Shown here piece by piece: positions 56,886-64,000 of a stretch of DNA of 64,000 bases. The first letter of the stretch is position 1; each line of letters starts with the position of its first letter. The notes beneath the pieces were generated by a model, which was not told where the DNA came from, did no database searches, and saw only the letters and a list, made by a program, of their open reading frames with translations. The position numbers and the translations under genes were made by a program. Origin of the DNA: Styela clava (lineage: Eukaryota; Chordata; Ascidiacea; Stolidobranchia; Styelidae); assembly GCF_964204865.1 (NCBI RefSeq), contig NC_135255.1, positions 9,453,135-9,517,134 on the forward strand, given 5' to 3'.

Positions 56886-59800
56886 ATGATGAAAGCTTTC
56901 ATCGTCTGGCTTTGCCTATTCGCAATAGGAGATGCAGGTACGATCAAAGAAACTAACGAAGAAATAGTGTTGGATGCTGCTGAAAGTATGAGCAGAAATA
57001 TCGAAGATGTTTTAGCGACCACACTTGGGTATGATAATTTCCAGGTGAGTGAGGTTTGGCATAAATTTTCTACCAGTGTTACGGAGTTGACGGAGTATTT
57101 TTGCTTCCCAATATTTTTGAAATAGGCTGGTCACAGACATATTCTGTTCAGAATGTGCAGGCCCGTCACTGTTTATCAGCACAGTAGACTACTACTCAAT
57201 TTTGTATCAATTTGAAACACATGCAAATACCAATGACTTCGCCAGTGTTTATAATAATTCAATATCAACTTTATCAAAATAAAATATATTAATTACTAGA
57301 TTTAAAAAACTCAAATTTTCCACTTCATCTTTTTTTGCAGAAACATTATGACAGTCTTTCATTTACGTCTAACACAAAAGACGGAGATGTGGTGTTACAC
57401 AAGGTATTTACTTTTTTTGAGACTAATGTATTATCACATTGAATTATTTACGTTTTTTATTGTGTATCATTCAGTAGACATTCAGTCTCTGGCACATTCT
57501 GGTGGCAAACAAGTCCATTATCGCATATTTATAATGCAAAAAAAGTAATATAGTGTATTGCATTTCTGTGCAATGGAAATTAATTCCGGTATTTTGCAAT
57601 ATATAAAAAAAATTGACCGGAATAAAAATTAATCGGAAATATTTAGGTAGCTTTGACCTTTTTTTTAACAGCGTCGATTTTCACCGCTTAAAATTAGTGT
57701 CAACATTTATGTAGGTTTTAGTAATATAGCTACACTTTTCTGTTACTTATCATTCAATTTTTGTTCATGGATCGCCATTCTGATTTAGGTAAAAAGCACA
57801 AAAATGCTCAATTTCAGTATTGCAGCAAAACTTCAGCTGTCCATATATACAGAAGACACCCAATATCTTCGACGAATAAAGCTGTTCAAATAAAATATCT
57901 AAATCTTCCCACTTGTAGCGTTATTGGAATTATTGCTTGGAGAAAAAATGCGATTTATCTCTCCCTAATCTAGTTAGAATGGCCTGCCCAACGGCGATAC
58001 TGAGATATCGTATCACAATATTTATAGGTGTTTTAACCTGTACATTAAATGAAGATAAATAAAACGTGATCAAATATTTAGCTTTATAGCATACACGTGC
58101 ATCAATATTTGTCTGATGCGAAATTTTACGGAAAAGGCATTTATTAAAACTCTAGAAATTATTTACGATTTTTCCTGGCCTAATCTAGTTACTATGACCT
58201 ACCCAACGGCGATACTGAGAACTCGTATCACGATATCTACAACTATATCTTTCGGTTTATTAACCTGTGCATTAATTGAAGATAAATAAAACATGTTTCA
58301 ATATTTAGCTTTATAGCATACACGTGCATCAATATTTATTTGATGCAAAATTCCACGGAAAAGGCATTTATTAAAACACTAGAAATTATATAAACAATAC
58401 TTTCTGTTGCCCGATAATGCTTAACGTAAAGACACAAAAGATGTGTTTAGGTATTTGAACGAATCTAAGCAAAAATAATCTCGTGTGTTTCTGTTGAACA
58501 TTTTATTGCATTTCATTTGTAAAGTGACCAATATGCAGAGCCAACTTCTTTGAATACTCGTTGCAAAAGAACGTCTTGCTTAATGAAAGTGTTTAGACTG
58601 ATCCAGATTTTGTTGAAATGTTTTGACGAGTTTAAGTATGAACGATACTACCACAAAAATAAATTATTTGTGCACAAATCTTTAATTTTGTTCTCACAGT
58701 TGGCCAACAGATTCGGAGGAGTGTTTATGGACAGAAACACCAGACTGTTAAAATTGAAAGATGTCGTAGAACAATCTATTTCCGATACAACTACCATGTT
58801 AGAATGCTGCAAAATGAATGTCAGTGAACTGACAATGGACGACAGATTTAAGCAACCGGTATTTGACAATTTGTATCTTACAAATGTAAATAGGTGTGGC
58901 TAGATTGGAAACCAACTAAGTTGGCAACTGTCAACTTGGCATGTTGGCTAAAACCCAATGTCATCAGGCTCATACATAATAAATTGAATGGACTAGAAAA
59001 CAGTTAGTTCTAATGAGAAAACCCCATTTTAGTAATTTAGAAATTGAAATTATTGTGTTTATTTAAAACTTTTCATTTTTTTCAAATAAATTATTCTAAT
59101 GAATTAAATCAATATATATATATATATATTGCGTGGTCATCAACAGAGAGGTATCAATACGATATTTTGAACGTTTAGGTCGAGATGTCAAGCTCATGCT
59201 ATCAAAAATCTATCAGTACCAAAAGAATGAGTGGGTCATTGAAACCTGGAAAATTTGAGGAAGTTGCCGAAAAAAATATACGAGACTCGCCTTCATTAAA
59301 ATGGCAATATTTTGGCAGTGAAACAGGAATAATGACAACATACCCTAAGGCAATGAAAAAAGATTGTGATTCGTATGATCCAAGAGTGAGGTGAATGTTT
59401 GTCGAAGTTCAAATCGTTGGCTTTCTGGCGCCTTGTCAAAAACTTCATAATCGACTTAATGTAATTCTGTACCTATTCACAGATTTGTTTCTGCTTTGAT
59501 TTTTTCTCTATAGTGATTGACAGCAACAGCAGATAAAAAAGAAATTATATCAGAATGACTCACTTTTCCGTTTTTTTTCGACCTATTAGGTCGGCTTGTT
59601 TATTTATTGTTTTAAAAACAGGTTCAACACGTTACCTGCACACAGATGTCCGTAGTTTCGATTTTGATAGTCAATGAGCATTTCACATCAACTTTCGCGT
59701 TGTCTTATTAATAAAATTCATTATATATCATAATAAAATTACAGACCATGGTACGTGAAAGCAAATGTTCCGGAGCCAAAGGATGTTGTGATTCTAATTG

Positions 59801-62800
59801 ATAAAAGTAACTCAATGGGATCCCTATACAGTGGAAAAACATTGTTAGATATTGCAAAAGAAGCATCGCAAATTGTTGTCAACACACTGAATCCACGTGA
59901 CAGGGTAATTTTTGATGGTATAACTTTTTTACAATCCCAATGCGGTATTATTATAAACTGATATAAATAGCATATGGTAATATATGTCAGATCTAGCTTT
60001 GGTTTTTAACAAACGAAAAGTTCATATTAATGAAACTGGATTAATATAAGAGAGCGATATCCTTGTCAATTAGCAGGGGATATTTATTATTGATTTGTAC
60101 TGCAAAAAGTCTAATGATCAATGTGCAATTTTCAATTTCAAGGTGGCTGTAATTGGATTTTCTGATAATCTTTCATTGATGGGAAACGAGCCAGATGAAA
60201 GTTGCTTTGAAAATCAACTCGCTGTAGCAACTCATGAAAATACTCACGAAATCAATGAATTTATCGATGAAATAAGTTTGGGAGGTGTGCATATATATTA
60301 TTGAGTACCGTATATAGATGAATTTTTATCATTAAATAAAGGCAATTTTAACGAATTAACATATATATTTATCAAAGTTTTCTTGACGAAAAAAGCTCAC
60401 GATATGATTTCCGTAAAAAAAGAGGCTATGCGGTTGTTATTTGTTTTTACCATATTATTAGCCTTTATAGATGAAGTTTTGTAAATAATAGTAGAGTAGT
60501 GTCCTATTATATAATAATTGCGTGTTATCTCATAATAAATTTTGAGGGTTTTAAACGGATTTATTTTAATCTTGAATTCATCATAAACATTGAATTATCT
60601 TCTTGAAAGATCTGAAGTAAATTAACAAGTTGGTGTCAAATTGAGCATGTGGCACCTATCTACTTTAAAAGATGTAAGCGGCGACAACTATAAAAACTCA
60701 TAATTTCTCAATTCAAATTTAAGTCCAAGTCGAATCCGACACGAAAGAAAACCGGATATACCGAAAAACAGTGAGGTATGTGGGTGCTATAAATATTTAT
60801 CAGTCATTTTCTATTATCACAGGTTCTACAATGTACGGAATGGCGTTGTCTAAGGCGTTTGATTACTTTGAAAATACAGAATCGTTGGCTGGACGTGGTA
60901 AATACATTCTTTTATTCAAAAGTCCTAATATGTGTAAAAACTTAGATTATAACTATAAACTAAAAACACAACTAAAGACACGTTAACACTTTCAATGCAT
61001 ATTGAATTTGTTTCAGAACGAGTCATAATATTATTTTCGGATGGAATTCCAACTGATAAATCAGCACAAATGACTGAATCATACCAAGCTCTGGAAGATA
61101 ATGACAAGACAAATGAATATATTTTAAACATTCTTAAAGAACGAAATGGAAAACTGGATAAAATGGCAATGGTGATGACATATGGTCTCGGAAATTTAAG
61201 TATGTAGACCTTTGATACTGCTTTCCTTACTCAATAAGAGTGCAATATTTGAACATCTATATATATTGAACATTTCCAGAAAAATCTATTTTGGAAGACA
61301 TGGCAAATGGAAAAGGTGACTTATACGATTTTGAAAAAAGTGAAACTACAGAGGTATGAATGAATAATATATTAACGGTTTTTAAAATTGCCAAGGCTGT
61401 GAAGGCAGGGAAAATTACATTCGGCTGAAGGAAAAAAAATTGAGTCCTGTTCCGGTTCCGAACAATCAAAATCCTAGGCGTATGAGGGCCCTCTTTATCA
61501 TTATTAAATCCCAAAATACCAACTTCAACAAGTCAGAATCTCGAATACGACGAGTTTAAAAGTCTTTGAAATTGAATTTGGGAACGTTCATCATTCAAGT
61601 CGAATAGGCTACTATTGATTGACGAACGACGGAGGACTTTTTCTATATATATAGTTTATCCATTGGTACAGCACAACGATAACACTATTTCTTTCAGCCA
61701 GGAGAATACACGTACGTAGAGAATCCATCAAATCTGAGACAAGAAATGGTTTCTTACTATAATCACTTTGCAAAAAACACTCCTGTCGTAGAAGAGCCTA
61801 TTTGGTCACATGTATATCTGGACGTGTTTGGCTTAGGTACGTAATGATAAAGAGATGGAATATTTTTATACATGTGTTGACGTGACTTAACTTTTTTTAA
61901 TATATAACATCATATGTACTGGAGAAGGGCATGGTTTGCTATAAAAAAGTATAAATATGTTTCATAATAAAAATAAATGGAGGTACAGTTGTATATATAC
62001 TATACGCATTAATAAATATATAAATATATTATACAGGTCTGGTGATGACTGGCACTCTACCAATCAATGATAAAGAAGGCAATATTCTTGGAGTGGTCGG
62101 AGTCGATATGACTATTAATGATTTGATTTATGGATCGTTTTTCTTCAGACCTTCCGATTTATCATATGTTTTTATTATCGATCCTCAAGGCAAGTGCAGT
62201 AATTCTATAATCTGACTCTAATTTTTGTTATAGAAGATAAATTAAAATTAAATTCACTTACTTTCTAGGTTATGTGCTGTATCATCCTTTATTTGTTTAT
62301 CCCGATGACAATGAAGTCAAACAAACGGATATTTTAGCGTTCGAAACTGATTCAAACATGATCGATGTCATTGCAAGCATGAAGAGGTGATTTTCAAATT
62401 CTATATATAATTGAAATTCAAGAGTAAGGAAGTATCAAACTAATTAAAATTAATAAAATGCACAGAGCCAAATTCCTGCATTAAATATCATATAACGCTC
62501 TCGTATATCCTTAATATCCTTAAGTGTATCGTATATCCATAACCAACTCTTGTTAACTTTCTATGGAAAGTGGCGAAACCGGATCAAAAGCTTTCAAATC
62601 GCATCGAGTAGTTCCAGCTGGTGGGGACAGACTTCATGGAATGAAAACAGTTTCTGTTACAACAAACGCACACTGGAAAAAAGTAATTAATTATAAATAC
62701 TTTAGTTCTTATCGTTTGATTAGTGGGTGAAATACCCGGAAGGGACGGCAGAGAACGATGTGGCATTCTCGAAAGTGACAGAATTATCGCGAAACCGAAA

Positions 62801-63647
62801 TTAATTCTACAAAAGATAATTGTGATATATTTTTTTCATTCCCAGCATCCTATATAATAGAAAACGGGATTTCAGTTGTGACAAAAGTAATAAACGAAGA
62901 AATAGCATTTCCATAATTAAACGGGATGATTTGAATTGTAGGCGACCTGACCAAAATGTCTCCAAATACCGAAACACTTGTTCAAGATAAACAAGCTCGA
63001 CTATCTCACTAAAAAAAATACCAAGAACATCTTGTTCAATCGATTTGTTTTTACCTTTAAGTTTATTCTTATCGTCGATGTTAAAGTGCTGTACTGTGAA
63101 CGGCGTCGATACATAAGAGCATTTACATTCTTTTCTTTCTTCATCAGATACCCAATAGTGACTTCAGGCTTTGTGTCATATTATCAGTCGAAAACCAAGA
63201 ATCAACTTTGCAAACTGTAGAACCAAAAGAAGGCGAAACCTTTTTACATCACCGCCTGGATGTTGTTAAACCAAAGACTCCATGCCAGTGTTTTTGCGAC
63301 AACCCATGTGCAAAGAGTAAGTTTGTCAATTCACATCGAAACGGTCGGTTTTGACAGATTTTTATAAAAAGCATAATTTCAAAAAACATGCGTTCCTGTT
63401 ATAAAAATTACTAAAATACCTTACTTTTTCCCAAACTTCTACATATCACACTTATTCGTCCCAGAGAAATAATACTTATTACAGCATTATTAGAACCGTT
63501 CTGTTAACTTTAGACGAATCAGTGGTATTTTTGGGGCCACGAGCATTTGTAGTGTTGGATCATCATTTGGAAAGAAAAGAGACTTCTGAACTTATAAACT
63601 CGATCGATGAATATATGATGACTGGAGAAGGATACAACCCATTTAGA
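56886..63647 (+). CDS. CACHD1: CACHD1-like / alpha2-delta family protein, partial 3'
   Basis: Sixteen exons visible: 56886-57044, 57341-57403, 58700-58885, 59179-59390, 59745-59904, 60143-60284, 60823-60897, 61017-61199, 61280-61353, 61698-61836, 62037-62189, 62269-62386, 62571-62682, 62724-62774, 63148-63316 and 63514-63647. All phases agree, giving 710 aa before the window ends. Order: signal peptide (MMKAFIVWLCLFAIGDAG), VWA_N-like region ending LKWQYFGSETGI, VWA domain from about residue 208 with a complete MIDAS start (DKSNS, Asp226-Ser228-Ser230) and ILFSDGIPTD, then a Cache region (WSHVYLDVFGLG, GVVGVDMTINDL, IIDPQGYVLYHP). The later HHRLDVV block and the cysteine spacing resemble CACHD1 more than CACNA2D. 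Family knowledge: extracellular calcium-channel accessory proteins. Exon 14 (17 codons) rests on frame, splice sites and weak similarity. Confidence 0.85.
57967..58395. repeat. Tandem duplication in CACHD1-like intron 2
   Basis: Two diverged units of about 215-227 bp share CCAACGGCGATACTGAG, GAAGATAAATAAAAC, TAGCATACACGTGCATCAAT and GGAAAAGGCATTTATTAAAA. The duplication is confined to the intron. Confidence 0.75.
59112..59131. repeat. (TA)n microsatellite
   Basis: A run of about ten TA units in CACHD1-like intron 3, just before exon 4. Confidence 0.8.
62190..62268 (+). other. GC-AG intron 11 of the CACHD1-like gene
   Basis: The reading frame needs the donor CAAG then GCAAGT, with GC in place of GT, and the acceptor CTTTCTAG. 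Joining gives DPQGYVLYHP in frame. The only nearby GT would shift the frame. Apart from the C the donor is consensus, as is usual for GC-AG introns. The intron is 79 bp. Confidence 0.8.
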
Positions 63648-63811
63648 GTAAGTATTCTAATTGAGTTCATTTGACTTGAAATTACATTAATAGGAGAGTT
63701 TATTCACATTCACATTTTGCAACCTGTGTCAGCAATAAAACAAATGACGAGCCATCATATAATTCGTTGATCAAGACATCATATCGAAGAATGTGTTAGG
63801 TTCGTTATATA

Positions 63812-64000
63812 TACATAGTGTTAAAAAAAATTTTTTCGTTATTGCAACGTTAAAAAAGTAACTCTTAAAAAGCGCAAGTCGTGAAATGTTTAAATGGCAT
63901 TTCACCGTAATTCAACACTGTTAAAAAGTGTCAGTCGTGAAATGTTTTAGGTACCATCTTACCTTCTGTTAATTTTGCGTCATTTTTTTAACACCATGTA
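63812..64000. mobile_element. Small TIR element at the right edge
   Basis: TACATAGTGTTAAAAAAA at 63812 and TTTTTTTAACACCATGTA ending at 64000 are inverted complements with one mismatch. The interior holds two CGTGAAATGTTTWR-type blocks. The target site cannot be checked because the window stops at the terminus. Confidence 0.55.

Overview
This is AT-rich animal nuclear DNA with spliced genes, long introns and many DNA transposons. Cingulin (a chordate tight-junction protein), SPTLC2 and a CACHD1-like gene, all clearly divergent from their vertebrate relatives, suggest an invertebrate chordate, most likely an ascidian tunicate. The species cannot be named from the sequence alone.

Layout. Positions 1-13,300 hold no gene I can name. 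They contain a 1.38-kb direct duplication (3254-4633 and 9673-11051) around a roughly 5-kb segment bounded by inverted repeats, several hAT ends and MITEs, and two or three unassigned minus-strand exon candidates. A cingulin-like gene (13514-17563, +, 1349 aa, one uninterrupted coding exon) follows, with a Mutator-like element ending about 190 bp upstream of its ATG. After about 4.8 kb of AT-rich spacer comes SPTLC2 (22364-43351, +, 11 coding exons, 542 aa), the catalytic subunit of serine palmitoyltransferase. Its introns are loaded with SINEs, hAT elements with perfect 8-bp target duplications, and foldback MITEs. ATP5PD (mitochondrial ATP synthase subunit d; 45757-48568, -, 2 exons, 169 aa) converges on SPTLC2. 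Its single intron carries a second copy of the Mutator-like element. From 48.9 to 56.7 kb there is transposon-rich spacer (nested hATs, a 0.83-kb inverted-repeat element, palindromic MITEs) with a broken duplicate of two exons of the next gene. That gene, a CACHD1/alpha2-delta family gene (56886-63647 and beyond, +, 16 exons, 710 aa visible), runs off the right edge.

The four genes are housekeeping or cell-surface genes with no evident joint pathway: sphingolipid synthesis at the ER, oxidative phosphorylation, junctional scaffolding and calcium-channel accessory function. The neighbourhood has been shaped mainly by transposons, and exact target-site duplications allow several insertions to be placed in order. 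Exon boundaries were assigned by reading frame, splice sites and similarity to remembered family members. No database search was run.
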